Assembly (NCBI RefSeq): GCF_030052815.1
Contig: NC_079499.1
Coordinates: forward strand, 76,647,760-76,711,759
Reading direction: 5' to 3'
DNA: 64,000 nucleotides
Origin: Hevea brasiliensis
Taxonomy: Eukaryota > Streptophyta > Magnoliopsida > Malpighiales > Euphorbiaceae
Below, piece after piece: positions 42,451 through 55,274 of the stretch. The first letter of the stretch is position 1. Each line of letters starts with the position of its first letter. The notes beneath the pieces were generated by a model. That model saw nothing but the letters and a program-made list of their open reading frames with translations, was not told where the DNA came from and made no database searches. The position numbers and the translations under genes are program-made.

Positions 42451-44516
42451 CTGAGACATTTGATATTGTGGCTGGTACCTTCTCAACTTTTAATCAAGAT
42501 GTGTTTGTGTTATTTGATCGGGGTTTTACCCATTCCTATATGAGTACTAGCATCATTGATTGCATTATTGTTTCGTGTGTGAAAATGGACGTTGAGGTAC
42601 TAGTAACAAGTCCGCTAGGACAAGAGGTCAAGGTTAATAAAATTTATAGGGATTGTCCTTTGGTGAACCAAGGACGTAATTTTCTATCTGATCTCATTGA
42701 AATGCCCTTCAGAGATTATGATATCATCTTAGGCATGGATTGATTAGCCAGGCATCACGCCATGATTGATTGTAGACTGAATACAATCACTTTTGGTCTC
42801 CATCAGTACAATGATGTGGTAATACATGGGGAGAGGCAGCTATTGCCATCAAACATCATTTCGGTTGCACTAGCCAGAAAAATGATCAGAAAGGGGTGTG
42901 AAGCATACTTGGCACATGTGATAGACACCCAAGTGCGGAGTCTAGCATTGAGGGACATCCCTATAGTATTTAACTTTTCAGATGTGTTTCCTGATGAATT
43001 GCTAGGAATATCTCTAGAAAGAGAAGTCTAGTTTGAAATTAATGTTATGCCTGGTGTGGATCCAATCTCCATAACACCATACAGAATGGCACCAGCAGAG
43101 TTGAAGGAGTTGAAGGTACAGTTGCAAGAACTACTTAAAAAGGGCTTCATCTGCTCTAGTGTGTCACCTTAGGGAGCGCCAGTATTGTTTGTTAAGAAGA
43201 AGGATGGCACTCTTCGGTTATGTATTGACTACCAGCAGTTGAATAAGGTGACAATAAAGAACAGATATCCATTGCCTCACATTGATGATCTGTTTGATCA
43301 GTTGAAGGGTGCAGTTGTATTCTCCAAAATTGATTTGCGATCTGGTTATTATGAGTTGAAAGTGCACGAGTAGAGTATTCCAAAAACTGCTTTTAGAACT
43401 CGATATGGCCACTATGAGTTTCTAGTAATGCCATTCGGGTTAACTAATGGTCCAGCCGCTTTTATGGATCTGATGAACACTATCTTTAGACCATATCTCG
43501 ATCAATTTGTGGTGGTGTTTATTAATGATATTTTGATATATTCGAGGAATGCAGAGGAACATGACAGACATCTGTGGATTGTACTGCAGACTTTAAGGCA
43601 GAAACAACTATATACCAAATTGTTGAAATGTGAATTTTGGCTGAAAGCAATCTCTTTCATAGGATATGTTGTGCCGGCTGAAGGAATCAAGGTAGGTTTT
43701 AGCAAGGTAGAAGCTATCCTTAATTGGAAGCCACCCAGGAATACCACAGAAATTCACAGTTTTCTGGGTTTAGCTGGATATTATCGCCGGTTTATGAAAG
43801 GGTTTTCTATGTTAGCTTCTCCACTGATGAAGCTGCTTCAGAAAGATGTAAAATTTCAGTGGACTGATAAATGTCAGCAGAGTTTTGATGAGTTGAAGAG
43901 GTGTTTGACTGAAGCTCCAGTCCTTACTTTACCTACACCGGGTAAAGAATACACAGTTTATAGTGATGCTTCTCACAATGGGTTAGGCTGTGTCTTGATG
44001 CAAGATCGGAATGTCATTACTTATGCATCACGCCAGTTGAAATCGCATGAGAGGAACTACCCAACACATGATTTAGAGCTTGTAGCTATTGTTTTTGCTC
44101 TGAAGATCTGTAGACACTATTTGTATGGGGAAAAATGCTACATTAGAACTGATTAAAGACTATGATTGTTTAATAGACTATCAGCTAGGGAAAGCAAATG
44201 TGGTGGCTAACGCCTTAAGTCGCAAGAATATGGCAAGTCTCAGAGTTTCTCCTTTGTCCATGGTGCATCAGTTGAAAGCACAGCATGCCAGTTTGGAGAT
44301 TAATGATGAGGGATAGACAATAGTTGCATGGCATGTACAACCGGTGTTGATTAATCAGATCAGAATGGTTGCTCAGAGTGATGATAAATATCAGAAGCTA
44401 CTGAAAGAAGTCCAGCAGGGCAAGAAACCTAAATTCTATGTGAGAGATGATGGTTTATTGCTACAACAGGGCAGAATGTGCATTCCTAATGATGTTGACT
44501 TGAGACAGATCATTAT
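42451..44516 (+). pseudogene. Element A protease, RT, RNase H and start of integrase, truncated
   Basis: The protease active site reads LFDRGFTHSYMS where relatives have FDPGSTHSY. Stops occur at 42741 (TGA for Trp in GMDWLA), 43029, about 43170 and 43371. RT has [20 protein letters not shown] and [10 protein letters not shown], in which the first catalytic Asp is Asn (codon 43524-43526). RNase H reads [17 protein letters not shown], then a deletion of about 70 bases at about 44144 joins its end to LIKDYD. The integrase start (LINQIRMVAQSD, GLLLQQGRMCIPNDVDLRQI) is cut at 44516 by a B-type LTR. Confidence 0.9.
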
Positions 44517-47500
44517 TGTCACACCTTACCCCTCTGTAAGGCATAACATGATCCCGTAGAATACCTAATGAACTATCGATCTTCACCTACCGATAACTCA
44601 TTAAGTACCCCATAAGGGATTTTAAACAATTTTCTTACTTTTGACAAGTGGTGAGCATTTTCTAATAGATATTTAAAATATATGATTAAAAGTAAATCTA
44701 GTTAATATTTTTGGTCCATTTTATTTTTTCGCAAATTTTATATAAATTTTGACAGAGTTCTGTCTGTATTTTGAGAAACCAATTCTTCAAATACCTGTAA
44801 AAAGTACTTCTAAAAATGTTTTCTCAACAACTACTTCAATTTCACAATCAAACTCAATCCATTTCAACAACTCCACAATCATTTCAATCAATTTCTCAAG
44901 TTCAAAATTCAATAATCCTCAAAATACTAGCAATACATTTCATTCAAATTAAATAAAATAGTTTTACTCGTATTTCATTAGAGACAAAACAATTTATATA
45001 GATCCTTACAAAATTTACATCAATAGAATTACAAAATAAACTTTATTACAAACTTCATACAAATTTTGTACAAGCTGCTCAATACCTATTTACATGTCCA
45101 TACATTTATATGCAATACATACATCAAAAGAAATATTTACAATTAGGGTATAAATTATACCCGATGACTTCAAGCTGATAGCTCCTCACACCTCAGCAGT
45201 TCAGTCAGCTACTCCTCTAGTCTCTGTATCTACGACAGCAATAGAAGCTATCGCTGAGTACTAAGACTTCGTGGTGCACAACATACTAAAATAATCTTTA
45301 TGCAGAACTTAAATCACATTTATTCAAAATTTTGACTGAACATGAGTATTAAATACAAATCATGCATTATGAGATTTTAATCCCAAACAATTTCAATTTG
45401 AAGTATCAAATCACATTTCATAAAACCCACAGTTAGATCATGCCATTCAAAACAAATAGTATCTCAATAGCCAGAGGCTAAAGAGAAGTCACATCACAAG
45501 GCTAGCTAGCTCAAATATATGGATATCCATTCACATCCTCTTCTACTGGCACACCTCAACACTTCTCCAGAGAAGGAATCAAAATTCGAAACTAATTACC
45601 CCCACTAGTCGTGCTAGTGAGGTGTTCAAATATATAGTCATGACATTGTGGTTTCAAAACTTATATTAACACTTTGCTAAACATTGTCATTTCAAATATA
45701 CACAACTAACTTTCAAAAATTTCGATCAAAGCATCATAAATAATGTCTCAATTCACTTTTTCAAATCATTCAAAAAAATATGCAGCAAATAATTTACAAA
45801 AATTACACGTTGTGCACAAACCTCAAGCTAGTCGTCTCTTAGCCTCAACTCGGTTCCTCGGGTTCTTTCCCGGTATTCTTTCTAACTGAAACACACAATT
45901 TTACAATGTTTCAGTACTAGAACTTAACATAAACCCAAAATAAATTTAGCTTCACTTTTACCTAACTCTAACGTGCTAAACTCGATGTTCTTGAAAGTTT
46001 TGTGTTTTGGGTTACTATTCACTATACTATTCAAGTCAAATTGTTGACTTTCTAAGGCTTAATAGCTATGGAAATTCCAACTTCACCCACATACCACATT
46101 TTGGTCACTAAATTTGTTAGTTTTGGTCATTTTCTCAAAACTTAGGTCTTTTAGGCAAAATTGCCAAATTTTCAGTTTTGGTGTCTAAGGTTGCACTATT
46201 CCACTGGTCACCTTACTGTTGGAATTTGCCAAAAATTTCTTCATAGAATATGTTCCCTATTGTCTTAAGTTTATTCTCCTTTTTGAATAACTCCAATTGG
46301 AGTTTTGTAGCTCAAGTTATACTCAAATTACGGTTACTATTCATGCTGCAGAATTTGGTTATGTAGATTTATTGATCCAACTTCGTTTAGCAATTTGATC
46401 AAGTTAAGTCCATAATTTGGTCTAGCTTTCTTCATATGAAATGTTCTACTATGTCTTAGGTTTCCATCGGTTCAAGAATCACCTAAATCGGAGTTTTCTA
46501 GAGAGAGTTATAGCCATTGAAACTTTACTATTCATATGGCAAATCTACAGTTCTGCAGATTCAGTAACTCAAATTTGCTCAATAATTTGATTAGGTTAAT
46601 GGCACAATTAGGGTTGGTGTTCTTCATGAAAGTTTTAGACCTATATCTCATTTAACCACTGGTAAAATTTCAGGTCATTTTGACCTGCCTAGCTTGAGTT
46701 ATGACCAAATGAACAAACATTGGTCATTTGGTCAGTTTGTGCAAAGGCAGACTGTGATTTCTCAACTTTGGTCAATTTGTTCACTAGGTTTTAGTTACTT
46801 TTTGGACATGCTTCCCAAATGAAAATTGTGTCATTTAGTGCCTATTTTAATTCTCAATTGGTCTCATACCAATTGGACTTGTAAAATTCAATATTTGGTC
46901 CCTCAAAGTTGACTTTTGGTCATGGTGCATACCCAATCCGAATTTAGCTTTGATTCAAATACTTCTAACATACTTAATTAGGTCACAAATGACCATTTCT
47001 CTCCTTAAACTATGTCAAAGACATCATTTAGCACTTCTTCACATTTTTGGTCCCTAAACCCTAATGTCCAAACCCTAATTCACACTAATTTTTGCATTTA
47101 CTTGATTCCATGCCTTTAACCATAGTCATTTAACTACCTAAGGTTTATATACCCTTTCAAACCATTCAATTCATGCAAATCATCCTCATAACCATGCTGG
47201 CCGAAAATCAGTTTAGTCCCTCAACCAAATTTTCTTTTCATTTTAAGTTTGTTTCTATGTTCTTGATGCTATACATACACTAATTAAACTAAAAACTTGA
47301 AGTTTGCATTACTAACCTTGATAGGTGTCTTTGAACTTTCACTTCCTCTCAATTTTCTTCAATTCTTTGATGACCAATCTTCCTCTCAAGTGGTTAAATC
47401 AAGTTTTTGTGAAGCAAGTATGGGAGAATTTGGGGTTTAATGATGGTTTCAAAGCTTCAAGCAAGCTTTAAATGAGATTTGAATTGGTGAGGGAGAGAGA

Positions 47501-47816
47501 AGGATGGGAGGCGGCACTTTGAGGAAGATGTCATTTTTAAAATTTTTTTTCTTTTATTTTCTTTTGTCTTTTATCTCTTTAGGAAGACCAAGAATCCAAA
47601 TAAGTAAATAAATTAATTTTATTCTTTATGTCATCATGCATGAGGTCATGCATGATGTCAATACCTTTTGACTTTTTCATTTTCTCTTTTCTTTTTTTTC
47701 TATTTATTTTTCTATTAGTTCTTTAATTTAATTCTCGATTCCGAAATTTTCTTTTCTCCTATTTCATTTGACAGTTAGGTCAGGAGTCAACTCTCGGGGT
47801 CAATTGACCAAATTAG
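44517..47816 (-). mobile_element. B-family LTR on the minus strand, main part
   Basis: It begins on the plus strand TGTCACACCTTACC, the complement of a B-type LTR end, and follows B-type sequence in reverse to 47816, where copia-3 is inserted. ATTAT at 44512-44516 would be its target duplication; the other side is lost. It holds the conserved block (45193-45283) and a palindrome variant near 47629-47660. Between about 46300 and 46620 it carries sequence not found in B's own LTRs, so it is a different subtype. Frame 44749-44952 is non-coding in appearance. Confidence 0.87.
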
Positions 47817-49921
47817 TGTTAGTAGTATGCCCTAGAGCATATCATTTAGTATGTATCTTGTACATATTTTATTAATAAATGCCATTTCCACTTTTCTGTT
47901 TATATAATATATTTATGTGTAATAGAAAAGGTCCATTGATATTTTGTTAGAAATATTATTCTTCAGTTGTTAAGAATATGAGTGACAATATTTCTAGCAC
48001 AAAGTATCATAAATAGGTTCACAATCGAGGATACTTCATAATAAGGACATGACTTATCCTGAAAGATTGTATTCTTGTTTGTTCCTAAGTTATTTATATG
48101 AGATATAAATAAGATGGAATGGTGAGTCTCATGCCATATGACAAACATGATAGGCACTTATAAATGATAAGTAGGCCGAACCAGTAACACTTATGACAAG
48201 CACATGGAGTTTACTCTTGTCAATGTTTTGTCATAAATCATATCAGTGCATATAATCTTTAGACCTGAGATAGCACAGTTATCTTGTATATAGGTAGTTT
48301 GAGTTTGATACTGCTTTCATACTTGTACTGTGTATGGGTATATGGGCATGTGTTGGCTCCTACTAGCTATATATGGAGGTAGGTGTTGATCAAGATGGAA
48401 TCTGTTCCTCTAAGTAAATGGAGATAAAATCCTATGTTCATTTAATTGTTCTTGATGTTTCAAGTTCCTGGCCAGGACAGATAGATTTATTCAGAAAAGA
48501 GTTTCTGATGAGAAAATCTTTTTAATCAAGAACTGGAATTAAAAAAGAACATAATATTCATAGCAAATGGAGTTTGACATAAACCATGACTCCAGATTGA
48601 GTTGGGATTTTATAACAGAGAGATTCTAGTGCATGGTAACATATGATTATAGGTTCATTTAAGGTAAACCTTATTACTAATTGGGTGGCCATGGCATGCT
48701 ATGCTAGGTGTTAACCATGGTCTATGAGGTTCATAAAATGATTTAGAGAAATCGTTTATGGTAAGAAAGAGTTCTGATGATATTAATAGTTGATATCATG
48801 TCTCATTGCCAATTAGTGATGAGCCTAGTAAGTCACACACATACACAAGTTATTACCTAATTAAATATGATTTAATTAATTAATTAAAGAGTTTAAATTG
48901 ATTAATTAAATAGGTTTGGTTTGCAATTAGATTGCAAAGTCCCTAGCATGACTTGAAACCAAATCTAGATTATTGGATGTATAATATAAGTTAAATTTAT
49001 ATTTAAAGTGTTTAAATATGAATTTAATTAATGAGAAATTAATTAATAGAGATTAATTAATTAATTTATATTTGATATAAATTAATTAGAAGAAGAAAAT
49101 AATTATTTTGGGTTAAGAACTCAAAATTAAGACACAGGGGCATTTTGGTCATTTTGCAGTGTGACACGTGGCACCATGAGATGGTGACACATGGCATAAC
49201 ACATAAGCTTGCCAAATGTTTTTTAATCATGTAAGATGATTAAAATCAAGATTAAATATAGGTTTGACACTTGGCACAATGTGATTGGGTCACTTAAACC
49301 TAGAGCTAATCAAAGGGTGACATGTGGCAAGGGTTTAATGTGTTAACCTAGCTATTTAAGTGTTGTTATGAGAAAATAAAATACAACCAGCAGCCACACT
49401 CCTTTGTCACGCCACTTTGAGGGTTTTTATCTCTTCTTCTTCATCTCTTATCAATTCAAAGAGATTAGCCATCAATCTCTTGAATTAAGAACACTAGAAA
49501 TTGTTTCTAGTGTCCTGTTTACATCGTTAATCTCTTAAAAGGCAGAACTTGTTTTTCTAATTAATAGAAAAAGGTTTAGAAGCTATTCAAGGGCTGTCGT
49601 AGGTGTTCTTAGTGTGGACAAGCTAGAGGGACAACATCTGGTGTCCTGAAGACGAATCTCAAAGGCGCAGACACGCTGCAGTGCATCAAGAGGTTAGTGT
49701 AATCATTCTTGATTTAATCTAGGGTTCTAAAATTAATCTGATTAATTTTAAAATCTTAAATGGCAAATACAGATCCAAAAACATATTAAAAGAGTTTTAA
49801 TATGTTGTTTATCATTGAAATCAAATAGATAAAAATAAATCTTGCATGATGCATGTGACCCTAGGTGAAATTTTTTGAATTCAATGGTATAAACTTGTGT
49901 TTTTCACGCTTCCGTCCTTCA
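47817..49921 (+). repeat. Copia-3 5' LTR
   Basis: 2105 bp, TGTTAGTAG to CGTCCTTCA (one T fewer than in the 3' LTR end). TATTTAAG is at the TATA position and ACACGTGGCA is near 49164. The hairpin AAATGATTT-AGAG-AAATC is weakened here by one substitution. No gene. Confidence 0.95.
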
Positions 49922-49923
49922 AT

Positions 49924-49936
49924 TGGTATCAGAGCC
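49924..49936 (+). other. Copia-3 primer-binding site
   Basis: TGGTATCAGAGCC lies two bases after the LTR end. Confidence 0.92.
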
Positions 49937-51705
49937 CCTATATTTGCCATTTAGATTGTTGATTATATGATTTAATTGTGTGTTTGATCATGAGATCAAA
50001 AGTTTATTGCTGGTTGCAAAGTCAAGGTGGCGGCACAAATGATGAACACCATGGTGTGCATGGTTGATGCATCACAATGGTGTGCAAAGGTAAATGGATG
50101 GTGAATGTGCAATTGTTGTATGATCTAAGATCCATTTTATGTCTAATTAAATTGTTTAATTAGAATTTTTATCACACAATTAAATTATGATTCAAATCAG
50201 AATTTTAAAAATTGTTTGAATGTGATTCAAATCTGAATTTTAAAATTTGTTTGAATGTGATTCAAATCTGAATTCTTAAAGTTGTTTGAATCATATTTAA
50301 ATCTGATTTTTTAAAATTGATTGAATAAAATTCAGATCTGATTTTTAAAAAAATATTTGAATGTGATTCAAATCTGATTTTTTAAAAAATGTTTGAATGT
50401 GATTCAAATCTGAATTTTTAAAGTTGTTTGAATGTGATTCAAATCTGAATTTTTAAATTTGTTTGAATGTGATTCAAATCTGAATTTTTAAATTTATTTG
50501 AATCATATTCAAATCTGGATTTTTAAGTTGAATATGAGATATTCAATTTAATTTAAGTAGGTATGTTTTATTTAATTGTTAAATAGTGATATGCATGATG
50601 GATGATCATGGACTATAAAAGACCAATGTGATTGGATTTATTTCTTTTATATTTCTTTGGGATTGTAAATTAATTAATTTATTTTAATTTATTTTGGGCA
50701 TGTATTATTAAGTTTGTAATAATTTTTGGGTTGTAATTTCATTTATTTAAGTTCTTGTAAATTCGCCTTGGTATGCCAAGGATTACTATGTAATATTGGA
50801 TTGCAAGAATTTCAAGAAGGTCAAGAGCATTGGTGGGACTAGTGGGAGGAATTCAAGATCAAGTGTTGATTATGTACTCCTTCAGCAACTCTTGTAAAAT
50901 GAATGAATGAAATGCACCTAGGAATGCCCTGATTCAATTCTTGGTGGCTCAGAATTGAATCCCTTAGAAAGTCCATGATCATCCATATTTACTGCTTATC
51001 CATGAATGCATGAGATGTATGGGAATGTATGCAATTATATGATATATGCATGCTAAATAGATAATGTGCAAAGTGAGACCTTAATAGTAAATAGAATGAC
51101 CATAAAATCTTCCAAACAAATGATTAAGTTGGAAATGCTATAATTAAAGTAATTATAACATAGGCCCTCCATTGGGGCAATTATTTTAAGAAATTTTAAA
51201 TAGTTGCATAAGATGCAATTTATTTAAGAGATTTTCTTAAGAATAATTGTTAAGCATGAGATGTTGTAAATATGTAAATGGTTTAGTAGCCAATATTGGA
51301 TGTACCTGAGGACATTAAAATTATTTGCATAATTACTGGCTCAATGGGATCAACTTAACTAATGCAAGATAAGTCAATAATGGATGTACCTGAGATTTTG
51401 AGCATTAGGGGCTAGGTAAAGGATTGAACCTCACATGAGATGTGATGGGCAAGGAGTTGCTCACTTATAGTTTATTGTAATTCCAATAATGGATGTACCT
51501 GAGGATGATCAATAGAATTATAAGAATTCAATCACCCACTAGAAATCCATCCAACTAGGATTTCCGTTTCCTACTTTGGAAGTGTAGGATTTGCTAAGTT
51601 AGTGGGAGGACCAATTTGATTAAAAGACCATAATCATTTTGGTTAATTACATGATACATTTACTAATTAATCTGTTTATTTTCTTATATTAATTTTGTGA
51701 TAAAA
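49937..51705 (+). other. Copia-3 untranslated leader with tandem array
   Basis: About 1.8 kb without coding signal. The tandem array of about ten 35-bp units is at 50187-50527. The hairpin CCTTGGTATGCCAAGG follows near 50766-50781, and the three GGATGTACCTGAG-type motifs are near 51298, 51380 and 51489. Same order as in the other copies. Confidence 0.82.
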
Positions 51706-52563
51706 ATGAGCACAAAACAACCACCACCATCCAATATCCTTGCAAGCATACTTGATCACAATAGGTTGACAGGACCTAATCTGTCTGATTGGCTAAGAAA
51801 TTTGAAACTTGTCCTGAACCTTGAACATATAGGATATGTTCTAGATTCAAATGTTCCTGGTCCCTTACCTCCAGAGGCCACTCAAGAGGAACATGAAACT
51901 TTTGGCAAATGGAAGGAGCATGATATGAGAGCTAAGTGTTGCATGCTTGCTTCCATGAGTAGTGAGTTACAGAAGCAACATGAGAACATGCAGAGTGCGA
52001 GTGAGATCTTCCTTCACCTACAAGAGTTTTATGGTGAGCACAGTAGGAATGCTAGGTATGAGATATCTAGACAGCTATTCCGCATGAGGATGTCTGAGAG
52101 ACAAAATTTTGGGGATCATGTCCACAAGATGATTCGGCTGATTGAGCAGTTGGAACATCTTGACTTCAACATGGATTTCCAACTACAAACGGATTTCATC
52201 CTTCAGTCCCTTCCTTAGTCTTTTGGGAATTTTGTGACAAATTTCCATATGACTAAACAGGAATGCACCTTAGCTGGTTTACTCAACATGCTGGTTATTG
52301 CCCAAAAGAATATGCCAGGCAATAAAGGAAAAGAGGTAGCTTTGGTTGCATCTTCTTATGCTGGAAAGTCCAGTAAGAAGAAGGGCAATAAGAAAAAGAA
52401 ACCTCAGATTCCTGGTCCTTCCAAGAAAATAGCTAAACAGAAAAGGAAGACTAAAGCTGATAAAGGCAAAGGAAAGTGTCTCCACTGCCAACAGGAAAGT
52501 GTTTCCATTACCAACAGGAAAGTGTTTCCATTGCCAGTAAGAAAGTGTTTCCACTGGCCAGAG
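51706..52563 (+). pseudogene. Copia-3 gag with tandem-repeated zinc knuckle start
   Basis: ATG 51706 starts MSTKQPPPSNILASILDHNR. The frame is open for 171 codons (WLRNLKLVLNLEHIGYVLDS, RYEISRQLFRMRM) to a TAG at 52216-52218, where relatives have PESFGNF. It resumes in the same frame with NFHMTKQECTLAGLLNMLV and a basic tail. The knuckle start KGKCLHC is followed by three further 23-bp copies (52471-52562) that read through all frames and return to frame, but no CCHC is formed. Confidence 0.9.
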
Positions 52564-53408
52564 TATAGCAATCTAAATGAATGCAATGCCATGGTGAAAA
52601 CCAACTCAAGTTCAAAATATATTTGGCACTTAAGGTTATGTCATGTTGCAGAAGATAGGATTGCAAAACTGGAGAAAATGGGGATTTTATCCTCATTGGG
52701 CTCTGAGCCTACTTCAACTTGTGAATCTTGCCTTCAGGGCAAAATGACTTGATCACCCTTTGTTGGACAAGGGCTAAGAGCTGAAAATATTTTGGAGCTA
52801 ATACATAGTGATGTATGTGGTCCATTTAAAGAAATGGCTAGAGGGGGCTTTCATTATTTTATTACCTTTACTGATGATAAATCAAGTTTTGGGTATTTGT
52901 ATTTGATGAAATACAAACATGAATCCTTTGAAAAGTTCAAAGAATTTAAATCTGAAGTAGAAAATCAAACAGGAAAGAGTATTAAAGCTCTTCGATCAGA
53001 TCGTGGAGGTGAATATTTGAGTACTGAATTTGATGAATACTTGAGAGAGCATGACATTGTTTCTCAGCTGACTCCTCCAGGAACGCCACAGCTGAATGGT
53101 GTATCTGAAAGGAGAAATCGTACCCTATTGGATATGGTACGTAGTATAATGAGCTATACTGATATGCCAATCTCCTTTTGGGGATTTGCATTAGAATCAG
53201 CTTTGTATATTCTGAATAGGATTCCATCAAAATCAGTTTCTTCCACACCTTATGGGATATGGCATGGAAGAAAACCAAGTCTTAAGCATGTTAAGATTTG
53301 GGGTTGTCCAGCTTATATCAAAAAGCTGAACACTGATAAATTAGAGACCAGATCAGAAAAAGGTCGATTTGTTGGATATCCAAAAGATAGTTTTGGATAT
53401 TATTTTAT
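52564..53408 (+). pseudogene. Copia-3 integrase region
   Basis: Just after the knuckle repeats the sequence joins directly to NAMVKTNSSSKYIWHLRLCH, so the whole protease is missing. CESCLQGKMT is followed by TGA at 52750-52752. The core frame from 52792 has ELIHSDVCGPFKEMARGGF, SDRGGEYLSTEFDEYL and NGVSERRNRT with all three acidic residues, continuing to FGYYFICLLHKRL, where the missing T shifts the frame. The catalytic core itself is uninterrupted for 213 codons. Confidence 0.9.
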
Positions 53409-54750
53409 TTGCCTACTTCACAAAAGGTTGTGATAAGTAGAGATGCCACATTACTTAAACAACAATTTGTCCAAGAAGGAGGCAAAGGAAGGCAAATAGA
53501 GTTAGAATTGGAGAAATCTGACCAACCAACAGATCAGATGGATATAGATCCATCTAGTCAACCAATACCCGTTGATGAAACATCTACAGCTGTTCCTCGT
53601 AGAACAACCAGGGTATCTCACCCACTAGTGAGATATGGTTTTCTTCATGAAGAAGAACAAGAGTTGTCTACTCATGAAGAAGTAGATCATGGAGATGATC
53701 TACTTACCTATGAAGAAGCTATATCAGATATAGACTCTTCAAAATGGATTGATGCTATGAAATCCGAGATTGATTCCATGTATAAGAATCAAGTTTGGGA
53801 TCTTGTTGACCCACCTGAAGGTATTGTACCTATAGGGAACAAATGGGTTTTCAAGAAGAAAATTGGTTCTGATGGAAAGGTAGAGACCTATAAAGCAAGG
53901 CTAGTAGCGAAAGGGTTTCGCCAAAGGCAAGGAATCGACTATGAGGAGACTTTCTCGCCTGTTGCCATGCTTAAATCAATTAGGATTTTATTAGCAATAG
54001 TTGCGTACTATGATTATGAGATTTGGCAGATGGATGTCAAAACAGCTTTTCTCAATGGATACATTGAAGAAAACATTTTCATGGAACAACCTAAGGGATT
54101 TGAATCCCAAGATGGTTCCAAGGTATGCAAGCTAAAGCGATCCATTTGTTGAAACAAGCTTCGAGGAGTTGGAACATTCGTTTTGATGAAGCCATTAAAT
54201 CCTTTGGTTTTATAAAAAATGAGGATGAGCCATGTGTATATAAGAAGGTTAGTGACAGTGCTATCACTTTCCTTGTCTTATATGTGGATGACATACTATT
54301 GATGGGTAATGACACAGGTATGTTGACGACTATAAAGGTATGGTTGTCAAATACATTCTCCATGAAAGACGTAGGGGAGGCAACCTATATTCTTGGGATT
54401 CGCATCTATAGAGATAGAGTGAAAAGAATAATTGGTTTATCCCAAAGTCTATACTTGGAAAAGGTGTTAAAGAGGTTTAACATGCTTGATTCCAAGAGAA
54501 GATTGTTACCAGTGAGACATGGTATCCATCTTTCTAAAGAGATGTCTCCAAAGACACCTGAAGAAAGTGATAAGATGGCCAGGATTCCATATGCTTCGGC
54601 TATTGGAAGTTTAATGTATGCAATGTTGTGTACTAGGCCGGATATCGCATATGCTGTTAGTTTGACTAGTAGGTATCAATCCAATCTAGGTTTGGAACAC
54701 TGGATAGCTGTCAAGAATATCCTTAACTACTTGAGAAGAACTAAGGATTT
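53409..54750 (+). pseudogene. Copia-3 reverse transcriptase
   Basis: A 247-codon frame from 53409 has SKWIDAMKSEIDSMYKNQVW, GNKWVFKKKIGSDGKVETYK and DVKTAFLNGYIEENIFMEQP, to a frameshift at about 54148 where five bases of the YGLKQ motif are missing. It continues in another frame (54125-54985): LKQASRSWNIRFDEAIKSFG, YVDDILLMGND (Asp codons 54287-54292) and MARIPYASAIGSLMYAMLC. It is close to function apart from these shifts. Confidence 0.9.
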
Positions 54751-55261
54751 ATTCTTGATTTATGGAGGTGGAGACTTGCAATTGGATGGTTATACTGATT
54801 CTGATTTCCAATCAGATATCGATGATAGAAAGTCTACCTCTGGATATGTGTTCATTTGTAATGGAGGTGCAGTCAGTTGGAAGAGTTCCAAACAGAGCAC
54901 GCATCGCAGATTCCACTACAGAGGCAAAGTATATTCTCGCATCGATGTCGCAGGAAGTCGTTTGGATAAAAAGTTCGTGATGTAACTTACAGAGTTCCTT
55001 CCATTGAGTCGCAGTTCCATTACATCGTGACAACAATGGAACGATCATCTGAGCTAAGGAACTAAGGTCTCACCCAAAATCCAAACACATAGAAAGGCAC
55101 TACCACATTATCGGAGATATAGTTGGGCAAGGCGATTTAGCCATGCGAAAATAGCATCGATTGAAAATCTAGTGATCCATTCACTAAGCCTATGTCACAG
55201 ACTCGATTAGACCGATATCTTGAGAAGATAGGTCTAAGATATTATAATGAATGGCTCTAGT
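54751..55261 (+). pseudogene. Copia-3 RNase H, scrambled end
   Basis: LQLDGYTDSDFQSDIDDRKS and GYVFICNGGAVSWKSSKQST are in frame to about 54900. From there to about 55210 the sequence differs from copia-1 and copia-2 mainly at CAG/CTG triplets (many read as TCG or CG), which destroys the frame. The last part returns to RYYNEWL-type sequence before the polypurine tract. Confidence 0.82.
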
Positions 55262-55264
55262 GCT

Positions 55265-55274
55265 AGTGGGAGAT
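55265..55274 (+). other. Copia-3 polypurine tract
   Basis: AGTGGGAGAT next to the 3' LTR. Confidence 0.85.
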
